A stretch of 50,483 nucleotides of DNA from CALKAL01 sp051846895. Its GTDB lineage: Bacteria; Bacillota; Bacilli; Bacillales; Alkalibacillaceae. The number at the start of each line of letters is the position of its first letter. Position 1 is the first letter of the stretch. The notes below the pieces were generated by a model that was not told where the DNA came from, searched no databases, and worked only from the letters and a program-made list of their open reading frames with translations. This document shows, piece by piece, positions 26,001 through 34,764 of the stretch. The translations under genes and the position numbers were made by a program. The stretch covers positions 1 through 50,483 of the forward strand of contig JBPYCQ010000018.1 in the NCBI GenBank assembly GCA_051846895.1, read 5' to 3'.

Positions 26001-26692
26001 CAATCTCAACCCCGATGTGGAGTGGGATGGAAAAGGATGGACGCCGTTATTCACCATTTACTGTGAATACGGAATATAACATTCCGTGGCGAACGTTAAC
26101 TGGAAGGCAGAGCTTTTATTTAGACCATGAAATGATGCTTGATTTTGGGGAAGGCTTGCCATTATATTTGCCGCCGCTTAAAAAAGGCCCGTTTTTGAAA
26201 ACGGATAAAGGTGTTGAAGAAAATGGGAAGTCGATTACGGTACGGTATTTGACCCCACACCAGAAATGGGGCATCCATACGATGTTTACTGAAACAACAC
26301 CTATGGTTCAACTGTTTAGAGGTTGGCAAGTTGTGTGGATGAATGAAGAAGATGGTGCGTCTATCGGAATTAAAGATAATGACTTTATTGAAGTATATAA
26401 CCGTAATGGTGTCGTCTCGGCTCGTGCTGTATTAACTTATAGAATCCCACGCGGAATGGCTTATATGTACCATGCACAGGACCGAACAATGGGTGTGCCA
26501 GGTACATCAATTAATAAGCAGCGGGGTGGAACACATAATAGTGTAACTCGTATTACGTTGAAACCTACGCATATGATTGGTGGATATTCACAACTAAGCT
26601 ATGGATTTAATTATTACGGACCAACTGGACATCAGCGCGATACGATGGCAGTTATAAGGAAATTAAAGGAGGTTGATTGGCTTGAGGATTAA
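23012..26692 (+). CDS. narG: Respiratory nitrate reductase alpha subunit
   Basis: 1226 residues (E. coli NarG 1247). The N-terminal iron-sulfur site reads HGVNCTGSCSW, the His-ligated FS0 pattern of membrane nitrate reductases. YADLPPASPQVWGDQTD (near 225) carries the Asp that binds molybdenum in the bis-MGD cofactor, and SMIAMGGGTNHWYHSD and MTSSGLFSDIVLPAATWYE are further molybdopterin-binding stretches. It reduces nitrate to nitrite at the cytoplasmic side of the membrane with electrons passed by NarI and NarH. ATG 23012 follows AAGGGGGAG. There is no Tat signal, as expected. It overlaps narH by 11 bases. Confidence 0.97.
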   Translation: MAKMSNKLLQKLKYLRRGEKINDGWTEESPRPRDSEEIYRRRWQHDKVVRSTHGVNCTGSCSWKIYVKDGIITSETQQTDYPTTGDDFPEYEPRGCPRGASFSWYTYSPARVKFPYVRGDLYELWKAEIEEGHNPVVAWENIQQDPQKRNQVIKARGKGGFVRANWREVCEMIASSIIYTIKKYGPDRIVGFSPIPAMSMVSYAGGARFLSLIGGTLLSFYDWYADLPPASPQVWGDQTDVPESADWYNSKYFIIWGTNLPQTRTPDAHFMVEARYNGTKVVGVSPDYAEYEKFADIWLPARAGTDGALAMAMTHVILTEFYVKQETPYFINYVKRFTDLPFLVILNETDEDCRTDRFVRASDLNTKHELGEWKTVVWDEKTGKMEVPNGSQGHRWDKGSNWNLELKNENGKEINPKLSFIEDADEVVQVTFPYFAEEEGRTVQRGVPVKYIQDHHGNELKVTTVYDLMMAHVGVNRNLPGDYPTDYNDERPYTPAWQESITGVNKNHVIKIAKEFADNAARTKGKSMIAMGGGTNHWYHSDQIYRSILNLILLTGSQGVNGGGWAHYVGQEKVRPIEGWNMVSFAGDWGVAPRLQNGTSFFYFATEQFRYESENDIKETPWNGKYNRMHPADANALSARLGWLPSFPQFSQNSIDLVKESRENGAKNEQEIIDDIVGKIKSGEIDWSIENPEDPRNFPRVFFNWRSNLLGDSGKGHEYFAKHLIGGDHQVMTETKNSWQPETINIEEEAPEGKTDLLVSIDFRMTSSGLFSDIVLPAATWYEKFDISSTDMHPFIHPFNAAISPPWQSKSDWDTFREIAKVFSELAEEHLPKTEELLMRPLGHDSPGEIAQAFGKIKDWRKNEVEAIPGKTMPNLQIVERDYPKVYEKMITLGPEIKKGYGGKGVKIPGEKVYEELKSRLGVSKRDGIGKGNPDLYTDKKAIDAILLMSGATNGKRAVEGWKSMEEKTGQKLTEIAENREEEDFTLKSLTVQPRTSISTPMWSGMEKDGRRYSPFTVNTEYNIPWRTLTGRQSFYLDHEMMLDFGEGLPLYLPPLKKGPFLKTDKGVEENGKSITVRYLTPHQKWGIHTMFTETTPMVQLFRGWQVVWMNEEDGASIGIKDNDFIEVYNRNGVVSARAVLTYRIPRGMAYMYHAQDRTMGVPGTSINKQRGGTHNSVTRITLKPTHMIGGYSQLSYGFNYYGPTGHQRDTMAVIRKLKEVDWLED

Positions 26693-28199
26693 AGCACAGG
26701 TTGCGATGGTTATGCATCTAGATAAATGTATTGGCTGTCATACTTGTTCCGTCACTTGTAAAAATACGTGGACTAACCGCCCAGGTGCAGAATATATGTG
26801 GTTTAATAACGTAGAAACAAGACCAGGGCCTGGTTATCCTAAACGTTGGGAAGATACGGATAAATATAAAGGTGGTTGGGAATTAAAAAACGGTAAATTA
26901 AAGCTCCGTGCTGGTGGCCCAATCTCGAAGCTAGCAAATATTTTCTATAACCCTGATATGGCTGAGATGGAAGATTTCTATGAACCGTGGACATATGATT
27001 ATGACAACCTTATTCACAGTCCTAAACGTGAGAACTTGCCTGTTGCAAGACCAAAGTCACAAATAACGGGGAAGTACATTGATAAGCCAGTTTGGGGGTC
27101 GAATTGGGATGATGACCTAGCTGGTGGTAGTGAAATTGTTCCACTTGACCCTAATGTTGAGAAATTACAAGAACATATTCAAATGGAATATGAGAAAACG
27201 TTTATGATGTATTTACCACGAATATGCGAACATTGTTTAAATCCATCTTGTGTCGCATCTTGTCCGACTGGTGCTTTGTATAAGCGTGATGAAGATGGGA
27301 TTGTATTAGTAGATCAAGATGCATGCCGTGGCTGGCGTTTTTGTCAAAATGGTTGTCCATATCACAAAGTCTATTACAATTGGAAAACACATAAAGCGGA
27401 GAAGTGTAATTTTTGCTATCCGAGAACGGAAGCGGGCTTACCTACGATTTGTTCGGAAACTTGTGTTGGTAGAATTCGTTATATTGGTGTCGTTTTATAT
27501 GACGCTGACAAAGTGAAAGACGCAGCTTCTGTTGAAGATCCACAAGATTTATATGAAGCACAACTTTCTTGCTTCCTTGACCCATTTGATCCAGACGTTC
27601 AAGAGAAGGCAAGAGAAGCGGGGATTAATGACGCGTGGTTAGAGGCAGCAAAGGAATCACCTGTTTACAAAATGGCTATGAAGTGGAAGATTGCCCTACC
27701 ATTACACCCAGAATATCGAACAATGCCAATGGTTTGGTATGTGCCACCATTAAGTCCAATTATGAATCATATTACGAATGAAGATGAATTAGATACAGAC
27801 GGTTACATCCCAGCAGTTGATCAAATGCGTATTCCTGTTGAGTATTTAGCTTCTATATTAGCAGCTGATGATACAGAGTTGATCAGAAAGGTATTACTTA
27901 AGTTAACAGCCATGCGTGTATATATGCGTGGGAAAACAGTTGGTGGTGTTGATGAATTTAAGCAAAGTGAGTTAGTGAAGCAAGCTGATACAACTCCTGA
28001 GGAAATAGAAGAAATGGCACGCTTACTTGGAATCGCTAAATACGAAGAACGTTATGTTATTCCGACTGGAAGAAGAGAGATGGATGATGATTTATATTAT
28101 CAGCAAGGGGCATGTAGCTTAGAAGATATCGCTCCACCCGAAGGGGTTAATCCGACTTATGGTTATATGAAAGTGAGAGAAAAACATGAATCAAAATAA
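26682..28199 (+). CDS. narH: Nitrate reductase beta subunit (Fe-S electron carrier)
   Basis: 505 residues from TTG 26682, nine bases after AAGGAGG; this gives the usual start (MRIKAQVAMVMHLDKCIGCHTC). Four cysteine groups are present: CIGCHTCSVTCK, CEHCLNPSCVASCP, CRGWRFCQNGCPY (Trp replaces Cys, as in the 3Fe-4S centre of the family) and CNFCYPR...CSETCVGR. It passes electrons from NarI haems to NarG. It overlaps narG at its start and narJ at its end by 14 bases, so the operon is translated as a tightly coupled unit. Confidence 0.97.
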   Translation: MRIKAQVAMVMHLDKCIGCHTCSVTCKNTWTNRPGAEYMWFNNVETRPGPGYPKRWEDTDKYKGGWELKNGKLKLRAGGPISKLANIFYNPDMAEMEDFYEPWTYDYDNLIHSPKRENLPVARPKSQITGKYIDKPVWGSNWDDDLAGGSEIVPLDPNVEKLQEHIQMEYEKTFMMYLPRICEHCLNPSCVASCPTGALYKRDEDGIVLVDQDACRGWRFCQNGCPYHKVYYNWKTHKAEKCNFCYPRTEAGLPTICSETCVGRIRYIGVVLYDADKVKDAASVEDPQDLYEAQLSCFLDPFDPDVQEKAREAGINDAWLEAAKESPVYKMAMKWKIALPLHPEYRTMPMVWYVPPLSPIMNHITNEDELDTDGYIPAVDQMRIPVEYLASILAADDTELIRKVLLKLTAMRVYMRGKTVGGVDEFKQSELVKQADTTPEEIEEMARLLGIAKYEERYVIPTGRREMDDDLYYQQGACSLEDIAPPEGVNPTYGYMKVREKHESK

Positions 28200-28788
28200 A
28201 CAAGTGATTCTTATTTGTTCATCACACCTGTTAAGTTATCCGACGGACGAAAATATACGCGATTGGCAAGATATGAAGCAGATCATCGAAAATGAAATAC
28301 AAACTGAAAAGGTGGGTGAGGAATTAAAGCAAGCTTTTACTTCCTTGCTTAACTATTCAGTCAAAGACATCCGTGAGCTTTATGTTAAAACTTTTGATTT
28401 ACGTGCGAAAACGGGCTTATATTTAACAGCACATGAGTTAGGTGATAGTAACAGACGGGGAGCCGCATTAATACGTCTACAAAAAATAATTAATCAAGCT
28501 AGGTTCGAACGTGATAACAACGAATTAGTAGATTATATTCCTATGTTACTAGAGTTTTTAGCTGTAAGTCAGCCGACCATGGAATTGGAGAGGCTCGAGC
28601 GACGTCTAGCAGTTGCCATACAACGAATTATTAATCATATTGAAGAAGATAATCCGTATACGAAGGTGCTTAATCTACTAATGACACACATATTCCATAC
28701 ACCTTCAGTAGAGGAGATAGAGCAATTAGAAAATGATCGAGAAGAAGCAGATTTAGAAGAACTACCGTATCCAATTATGTATCAATAA
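28186..28788 (+). CDS. narJ: Nitrate reductase assembly chaperone
   Basis: 200 residues of the NarJ/TorD-like type. Typical is the LYVKTFDLRAKTGLYLTAHELGDSNRRGAAL segment (near 65-95) and VDYIPMLLEFLA (near 117). It inserts the molybdenum cofactor and keeps NarGH soluble until docking with NarI. ATG 28186 lies inside the narH end. The C-terminus is acidic (EADLEELPYP), as in other Bacillus NarJ proteins. Confidence 0.93.
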   Translation: MNQNKQVILICSSHLLSYPTDENIRDWQDMKQIIENEIQTEKVGEELKQAFTSLLNYSVKDIRELYVKTFDLRAKTGLYLTAHELGDSNRRGAALIRLQKIINQARFERDNNELVDYIPMLLEFLAVSQPTMELERLERRLAVAIQRIINHIEEDNPYTKVLNLLMTHIFHTPSVEEIEQLENDREEADLEELPYPIMYQ

Positions 28789-28804
28789 AGAGAGGAGGAA
28801 TATG

Positions 28805-29500
28805 ATGAATGAAATTTTTTGGTGGGTTATATTCCCATATATTATGCTCTCGATTATGATTGTTGGTCTCCTCTACCGGTATGCCTTCCGACAAATTAGT
28901 TGGGCAGCTCCTTCGACAGAGTTTTTTGAGAAAAAGTGGTTGCGAATAGGTTCACCATTGTTTCATTGGGGAATTGTCTTTGCGTTTATCGGCCATGTCA
29001 TGGGAATGGTCGTTCCAATTGAATTGTATCACGCGATTGGCGTATCTGATCACCTGTATCATTTTGGTGCAATTTATGGTGGTGGTTTAGCAGGATTAAT
29101 GGTTGTAATCGGGTTAATCATTTTATTAATCAGAAAAATAACAATTGACCCAGTCCGAATTAGAGCAACTTTTTCTGATTTTTTTACAGTCTTTGCTTTA
29201 TTGATTGTGGCAGGAACAGGAACGTATATGACGTTAATTTTTAATACGACGGTCATTGAATACGAATATCGAGAAACAATCGGACCGTGGTTTCGTAGTC
29301 TACTAATCTTTCAACCGAAATTCGAATTAATGAAAGACGTTCCATTCATTTTTAAGTTTCATGTTATTTCTGCATTTGCGTTATTTGCATCAATACCTTT
29401 TACGAAGTTAATTCATATTTTCAGTTTCCCAATACGTTATCCTACAAGAGCACCGCAGCAATATAGGTCTAGGTCAAATTATAGAAAACAAGGTCTATAG
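28805..29500 (+). CDS. narI: Nitrate reductase gamma subunit (cytochrome b)
   Basis: 231 residues with five membrane helices. Haem-ligand histidines are visible in SPLFHWGIVFAFIGHVMGMVVP (helix 2) and in FKFHVISAFALFASIPFTKLIHIFSFP (last helix). It oxidises menaquinol and feeds electrons to NarH. ATG 28805 is six bases from GAGGAGG; ATG 28802 is only three. A strong terminator at 29504-29541 ends the operon. Confidence 0.95.
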   Translation: MNEIFWWVIFPYIMLSIMIVGLLYRYAFRQISWAAPSTEFFEKKWLRIGSPLFHWGIVFAFIGHVMGMVVPIELYHAIGVSDHLYHFGAIYGGGLAGLMVVIGLIILLIRKITIDPVRIRATFSDFFTVFALLIVAGTGTYMTLIFNTTVIEYEYRETIGPWFRSLLIFQPKFELMKDVPFIFKFHVISAFALFASIPFTKLIHIFSFPIRYPTRAPQQYRSRSNYRKQGL

Positions 29501-29503
29501 AAT

Positions 29504-29541
29504 AATAAAATACAGGCGCAGTAGAGCGCCTGTATTTTATT
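29504..29541. terminator. Bidirectional terminator between narI and the transporter gene
   Basis: AATAAAATACAGGCGC pairs perfectly over 16 bp with GCGCCTGTATTTTATT across a six-base loop. It serves convergent narI (+) and narK-like (-) genes. Confidence 0.88.
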
Positions 29542-29594
29542 ACGTTGAATGATAAGCACATGAAGGAAGACTTTATTAAAAGTTAGTTTGACTA

Positions 29595-31091
29595 TCAGTT
29601 TTCGCTATTGATTTCATTAAATATACCGACGTAATATTTTGTTTTTCCTACGTTGTTTTTAATCGGGCTTATAGATAGTAGTTCTGAATAAATTTCACCA
29701 TTTTTTCGTCTATTCCATATTTGACCTTCCCAATAACCTTTTTCTTGGACAGAATTCCACATGTCTTCATAAAATTGATCACCGTGTTTTCCTGATTGTA
29801 GGATGCTGGGAGTATTTCCGATTGCCTCCTCTTTAGTATATCCAGTTATTCTAGTGAAAGAAGGGTTTACATTGAGTATTACGCCGCTTTTGTCAGTGAT
29901 CATAATACCTTCAGCGGTTCCTTCAATTATTTTTCTTTCTATATTAACTTGATCCTGATAATACATAAAGAATACAATGACAAAACTTACAAGTGCTAAT
30001 TCCGACAGCAGCATGAAAGCTATTGCGTGGTGACCTGTTATGTTATTAACTGCTGCTAATAGCAGGGGCGGGAAGAATCCACCTAGTCCCCCCATGGCGG
30101 AAACAATACCATTCACAATCCCTGCTTGATTTGAAAAATATAGAGGAACGAGTTTAAATACAGTTCCGTTCCCAAGCCCTACGGTAAATGCGACTACAAG
30201 TGCACCGACTGTGTACCATAATATGTTAGGTGAAAACGATAATAAAATTCCTGAAAATGACACTCCGATAAAAACAAACATTAAGATGATGAAAGCGTTA
30301 AATTTATCTGCAAGAAAACCACCGACAGGACGTAGCAAAGTAGCAATAGCAATAAATATAGCTGTTCTGATCCCAGCATCAACTGGTGTCAATTCGAAGT
30401 TATCGACTAGGAAATTTGGTAAAAACATCGTAAAGGCTACAAAAGCACCAAAAGTTATGAAATAAAATAAACATAAAAACCATAAAGTTGTATTTTTATA
30501 GACACCTTTAACCTGTTCGATAATTGACTTTTTAGTTAGAGTTTCTTTTCGATCACCTAATAAAAAAACTAAAGCAGCAAAAACAATTAAAAAGATTAAA
30601 AATAAACGGACGGTATTTTGCCAACCGATTGATTCCGCAATCATTGGCGCACCGAATGATGTAATGGCTGTACCAATATTACCGACTGCATAAACACCGT
30701 TAATAAAACCATGCTTTTCCTTTGGATAGTATTTTGGTAGGGAAGTAACACCAATAGAAAATATCGCCCCACCTACCCCGAGGATTAATCCGCCAATGAC
30801 TAAGTCAACAAATGATTTAGCCACACTAATATAAAAGACGGGAAATAAAAGAATGATCAAGCTAATCAAAAACATTTTTCTTGAACCGATTTGATCCGTG
30901 TAGACACCGATTGGAATACGCAATAAAGAACCAAGAATGACTGGTATAGCAGTAATAATAGATGCTTGTCCTGATGTTAATTCAATATCACTTTGGATAT
31001 ATGGCATTAGTGATGAAATAAGTACCCATACCATAAATCCAATTAATAGACTAGAAGTTTGCAAAGTTAGCTGTAATCCAGCTTTCTTCAT
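29595..31091 (-). CDS. narK: NarK-type nitrate/nitrite transporter fused to a C-terminal PAS domain
   Basis: 498 residues, about 110 longer than a usual NarK. Residues 1-385 are a 12-helix MFS carrier with the nitrate/nitrite porter pattern: RIPIGVYTDQIGSRK (near 60), the GGLILGVGGAIFSIGVTSLPKYYPKEKHG signature (near 100-128) and VGLGNGTVFKLVPLYF (near 310). Residues ~388-498 are a PAS/S-box domain (IIEGTAEGIMITDKSGVILNVNPSFTRITGYTKEEAIG, then KGYWEGQIWNRRKNGEIY). No kinase or GGDEF follows, so the PAS end probably senses a ligand or redox state and gates transport or binds a partner. It faces narGHJI. TTGAAT/TATAAA lies upstream. Confidence 0.9.
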   Translation of the reverse strand: MKKAGLQLTLQTSSLLIGFMVWVLISSLMPYIQSDIELTSGQASIITAIPVILGSLLRIPIGVYTDQIGSRKMFLISLIILLFPVFYISVAKSFVDLVIGGLILGVGGAIFSIGVTSLPKYYPKEKHGFINGVYAVGNIGTAITSFGAPMIAESIGWQNTVRLFLIFLIVFAALVFLLGDRKETLTKKSIIEQVKGVYKNTTLWFLCLFYFITFGAFVAFTMFLPNFLVDNFELTPVDAGIRTAIFIAIATLLRPVGGFLADKFNAFIILMFVFIGVSFSGILLSFSPNILWYTVGALVVAFTVGLGNGTVFKLVPLYFSNQAGIVNGIVSAMGGLGGFFPPLLLAAVNNITGHHAIAFMLLSELALVSFVIVFFMYYQDQVNIERKIIEGTAEGIMITDKSGVILNVNPSFTRITGYTKEEAIGNTPSILQSGKHGDQFYEDMWNSVQEKGYWEGQIWNRRKNGEIYSELLSISPIKNNVGKTKYYVGIFNEINSEN

Positions 31092-31227
31092 AAAAAAGAC
31101 CGACCCTTTCTTTGTGGATTTAATTTGGGAATAAAAGAATTTGTGGTTTCTTAGGTGGTTACGAGATTGATAGATTTCATTGATGATTTGAGTAAAACCT
31201 TATGAGGAAATAAATGTGTTACTACAA

Positions 31228-31256
31228 TTTATAACGTAATATAGACTAAAATTCAA
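31228..31256 (-). promoter_or_regulatory. SigA-type promoter of the narK-PAS gene
   Basis: On the minus strand: TTGAAT (31256-31251), 17-bp spacer, TATAAA (31233-31228). The transcript would have a leader of about 130 bases. The rest of the 31092-31428 gap shows no gene; a degenerate FNR-like TTGAT-AGAT-TTCAT lies near 31167 but downstream of the start. Confidence 0.5.
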
Positions 31257-31428
31257 CGGATAATACGTCATGATTTCCAATGTCTATAACATATATCCAA
31301 AACTTTACAACAAAATAGAGGAGAAAATGTTGTAGAATAGATAGGTGCATTTTTAAGGGTGATGTAAGACAAGCTCCTTGAGAAACAGGCAACAAAGACA
31401 AACAACAAAGAAGAGGTGTCATGTTAAT

Positions 31429-32448
31429 ATGGATATATTAATCCCGTTTATTGGACTTGGAAGTTTATTTATGTTTGTCACCCTATTAATTGTAGTTATT
31501 ATAGGTTTAATAATTCGCAAAAAATGGGGAAAGAAATTAATTGTCTGGTCATTAGCGCCACTTATCATATTGATTGCATGTATACAAATTGATATAAGTA
31601 ATGACAGTGTTACTGCAGCAGATGTTAAAAATAATGACTTTGAAAAAGAAGAAGAATTATATGTAAAAGTTATTGATGCGAACTATGATCAAGAAGAGGA
31701 CCGTATTTCTTTAAGTGCGGATACTAATCTGCCTGAAGGTACTAAAGTGTACTTACATTTGTGGCATTCTGAAGAACTAGCTGATTATATAAGTAGTCCA
31801 ATTGTTGAAGATGGCAAGCTTAATGCGACATTCGGTGATGAAGAAGGTCAATTAGTAGTAAGTGGTACTTATACGATAAATACGACGATGTATGTCAACG
31901 ATAGTGAATATAACCCTAGTTTTTATCGTTTATATGGTGATCATGATGAAGTTAGTTCACGAGTTGATGGCGAAGTAGATAATTATTTTGGACACTATGT
32001 TATTGATTTTGGATCGATTGGTGAGGTAGAGGCGGTTGATGCTTATACAAACGAAGAATCAGATCAAGCTTATCGAGATTATGTGCGTAAGCAAGAAGAG
32101 TTAAAAGAGAAGGAATTAGAAGAAAAGAAACAAAGTGCTAAAGAAATCCGTTTTAAGGAACTAGATAAAAATCCTGATAAATATTATGGCGAATTTATAA
32201 AATATCGTGGTGAAATACTTCAAATTATGGAAGAAACCACATCAACGGTTATTCGACTCGCGGTAACTAAGGATTCATATGGATATGATTTGGGTGAAGT
32301 TGTTTACATTACCTATGAAGGAACAACGCCTTTTGTTGAGGAAGATGTTATTACTGTGTATGGTACGATTAAGGGTTCTCATACTTATGAATCTCAGGCG
32401 GGTTATCATATTACACTTCCGCATATGGAAGCTGAAATCATAGAATGA
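31429..32448 (+). CDS. Membrane-anchored protein with C-terminal OB-fold (tRNA_anti-like)
   Basis: 339 residues from ATG 31429, after AAGAGGTG. Two membrane helices at the N-terminus (residues ~3-30 and 38-55), then an extracellular domain (LYVKVIDANYDQEEDRISLSADTNLPEGTKVYLHL) and a charged linker (EELKEKELEEKKQSAKEIRF). The C-terminal ~95 residues (LDKNPDKYYGEFIKYRGEILQI...DVITVYGTIKGSHTYES) match the OB-fold domain found in many Firmicute surface proteins near lipoprotein or stress genes. Function is unknown. It is alone and ends in a terminator. Confidence 0.7.
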   Translation: MDILIPFIGLGSLFMFVTLLIVVIIGLIIRKKWGKKLIVWSLAPLIILIACIQIDISNDSVTAADVKNNDFEKEEELYVKVIDANYDQEEDRISLSADTNLPEGTKVYLHLWHSEELADYISSPIVEDGKLNATFGDEEGQLVVSGTYTINTTMYVNDSEYNPSFYRLYGDHDEVSSRVDGEVDNYFGHYVIDFGSIGEVEAVDAYTNEESDQAYRDYVRKQEELKEKELEEKKQSAKEIRFKELDKNPDKYYGEFIKYRGEILQIMEETTSTVIRLAVTKDSYGYDLGEVVYITYEGTTPFVEEDVITVYGTIKGSHTYESQAGYHITLPHMEAEIIE

Positions 32449-32457
32449 TAAAAAAAG

Positions 32458-32494
32458 GAGAGCTGTCTACTTAATTAGCAGCTCTTTCATTTTT
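32458..32494 (+). terminator. Terminator of the OB-fold protein gene
   Basis: GAGAGCTG pairs with CAGCTCTT across a 13-nt loop, followed by TCATTTTTA. Confidence 0.6.
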
Positions 32495-32640
32495 ATTTAT
32501 TTGTTGAAAGAGATTCGAATCATAATAAATGTCTATATGTCATTGCATCACTACTGATACAAAAGTTGTGTATGAAATTAAGTTAAATATAGTCAAAAGC
32601 AAAGTTAATTTAAAAAGACGCATTATATTTTTCGAATATA

Positions 32641-32692
32641 AAATAGACCCAAGGCCGCCTATATTACTGCGTTCTTGGGTCTATATTTTTTT
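32641..32692. terminator. Bidirectional terminator before the catalase end
   Basis: ATAGACCCAAG (32643-32653) pairs with CTTGGGTCTAT (32674-32684) across a 20-nt loop, ending in eight T on the plus strand and a short U-rich tail on the minus strand. Confidence 0.65.
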
Positions 32693-32706
32693 TAATTAAT
32701 ATGTTG

Positions 32707-34764
32707 TTATATTCGATCCCAAAAACGTTGCTGTGCTATAGCAGAGACAAAGTCTTTTCCAAAGTCAGGATTATTTGCAGCAAAAACGACACCTGATAAA
32801 TTGCTATCTTCTGATACTTGAATAAATGGTTCTCCAGTCGTTGCTACTCCAATTGGTTTAAAATGTTCGTAGGCGACTCTAATATATTTATTCATTTCTG
32901 TAATAAATGCTTTTTCGTTTCTAGATTTTCCTCCAACAACGTAAAGGGAGTCTACTAAATAAGGGCTAGAAGTTAAAAATGTATCTTCCACTTCTAGCTT
33001 TGTACCGTCATCACCTGAAACGTAACCGAGCTTATCACTAATGACTTTTATAAAAACACCAGCTTGCTCCAAAGTGTTTAGAACCTGATTCACTTCATTA
33101 CTATTAAAACCATCACCAACTAATACACCTACTTTTAATGTTGCTGCATATTTAGGCGTACTCATTTGGCTTAAGGATGGGTAGTTAATATCAACAGGCA
33201 CATGAGTTCCACTAGGTTTCTCAACACCGATATTTTCAGCAACGATGCACGCTAATTCTTGATCGACATGAGCGAGTAAGTCGACATTTTGTTGGCGTAC
33301 CGATTTGCTTTCAACTTTCCCTAATTGATAACTGAAGCCTGAAATAGTATGTTGTTTCTCAACAGGTGATAGGCTATTCCAAAAAATTCGTGGTTGTGAA
33401 AAGAAATCGTTAAAGGATTCACTGCGTCCACGGATGACAACCCCGTCAACTTTTTTAGGATAATGCTCATATCCACCTGCTTCTGGTGGAGTTGTGTATG
33501 GCGTGTTATTTGCTAAAGAATTTTCGTGATAACTGACTTGATCGACATCGATTCGATATCTCATTGGTCCACGTCGTTGGTTGTTATGGAATGGGCAAAT
33601 TGGTTTGTTAATCGGTAGCTCTTGGAAATTCGGTCCAATACGATGTGTTTGCGCCATTTGATAAGCAATTAATCTTCCTTGTAATACAGGGTCATTAGAA
33701 AAATCAATTCCTGGAACTACATTTGCAGGATTAAATGCTACTTGTTCTGATTCCGTATGGTAATTGTCAATGTTCTTGTTTAAGGTTAGCTTCCCGACAA
33801 GATGAACAGGGATGAGTTCTTCTGGCCAAAACTTAGCAGGGTCAAGAATGTCAAAGTCGTATTTGAATTCATCTTCAAGCGGAATGAGTTGAACACCTAG
33901 CTCATATTCTGGGTAATATCCTTTGTCAATGGCTTCGCGTAAATCCTTCCGATGAAAATCAGGATCTATTCCTCCAAGTTTAATTGCCTCATCTTGAAGC
34001 AGGGAGTGAACGCCTAAGACAGGTTTCCAAACGAATCGCACAAAGGTTGCGACACCTTTTTCGTTGACGAATAAATAAGTATTAATCGACCATGATTCCA
34101 TCATTCGATAGCTTCTTACAATGCCTCGGTCAGACATAATCCATGCCACCATATGAAGAGATTCAGGATTATTTGCTACATAGTCCCAAAAGTAGTCATG
34201 AGCACCTGTAGCAGTTGGAATATCATCATCATCCTTAGCTTGATATGCATGAATAACATCTGGGAATTTCATCGGGTCCTGATTAATTAAAACAGGCATA
34301 GCAATTGTAGTTAAATCGTAATTTCCTTCTTCCGTATAGAACTTAACCCCTTTACAACGTAAATCTCTTGCTGTGTCATAAGATCCTCTTGGCCCTTGGA
34401 CGGTTGAAAAGCGACATGTTATGGGAGTCTTTTTTCCAGGTTCCTGTAAGAATCCCGCTTTTGTTACATGCCTCATTGATTGGTAGCATTCAAATTCACC
34501 ATGGGCACTGTAGCCTCTTGCGTGAACGACTCTTTCAGGCTCTTCTTCTTGAACGAAATGAGACATTTTCTCAAAATAATGCCAATCCTGATGTAAAGAA
34601 GGGCCACGTACACCAGCTTTTAAAGTCTCTGAATCATTGGAAATTTTTCTTCCTTGATTTGTCGTCATTGGTTTACCGGTGTTTTGTACACGGTATCGAT
34701 CTAATTGTTCCTGTTTTGGATTTTTACCAACAGGCTTATGGTGTCTTGATGACTCATTATCCAT
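32707..34764 (-). CDS. katE: Large-subunit (KatE-type) catalase with altered distal pocket
   Basis: 685 residues, the length of clade 2 catalases with a C-terminal DJ-1/GATase-like domain (VGVLVGDGFNSNEV...DSLYVVGGKSRNEKAF, after ~530). The distal His is in ERVVHARGY (His81) and the haem Tyr is in GRLIAYQMAQ (Tyr368). But where the family has DLVGNN-x-P, this protein has DLTTIAMP (residues 150-157), so the catalytic Asn is missing, and RDARGFATKFYT is RDLRCKGVKFYT. Activity may therefore be changed or lost. ATG 34764 follows AGGTGA. The product is probably cytoplasmic and stress-linked. The symbol names the family, not proven orthology. Confidence 0.78.
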   Translation of the reverse strand: MDNESSRHHKPVGKNPKQEQLDRYRVQNTGKPMTTNQGRKISNDSETLKAGVRGPSLHQDWHYFEKMSHFVQEEEPERVVHARGYSAHGEFECYQSMRHVTKAGFLQEPGKKTPITCRFSTVQGPRGSYDTARDLRCKGVKFYTEEGNYDLTTIAMPVLINQDPMKFPDVIHAYQAKDDDDIPTATGAHDYFWDYVANNPESLHMVAWIMSDRGIVRSYRMMESWSINTYLFVNEKGVATFVRFVWKPVLGVHSLLQDEAIKLGGIDPDFHRKDLREAIDKGYYPEYELGVQLIPLEDEFKYDFDILDPAKFWPEELIPVHLVGKLTLNKNIDNYHTESEQVAFNPANVVPGIDFSNDPVLQGRLIAYQMAQTHRIGPNFQELPINKPICPFHNNQRRGPMRYRIDVDQVSYHENSLANNTPYTTPPEAGGYEHYPKKVDGVVIRGRSESFNDFFSQPRIFWNSLSPVEKQHTISGFSYQLGKVESKSVRQQNVDLLAHVDQELACIVAENIGVEKPSGTHVPVDINYPSLSQMSTPKYAATLKVGVLVGDGFNSNEVNQVLNTLEQAGVFIKVISDKLGYVSGDDGTKLEVEDTFLTSSPYLVDSLYVVGGKSRNEKAFITEMNKYIRVAYEHFKPIGVATTGEPFIQVSEDSNLSGVVFAANNPDFGKDFVSAIAQQRFWDRI

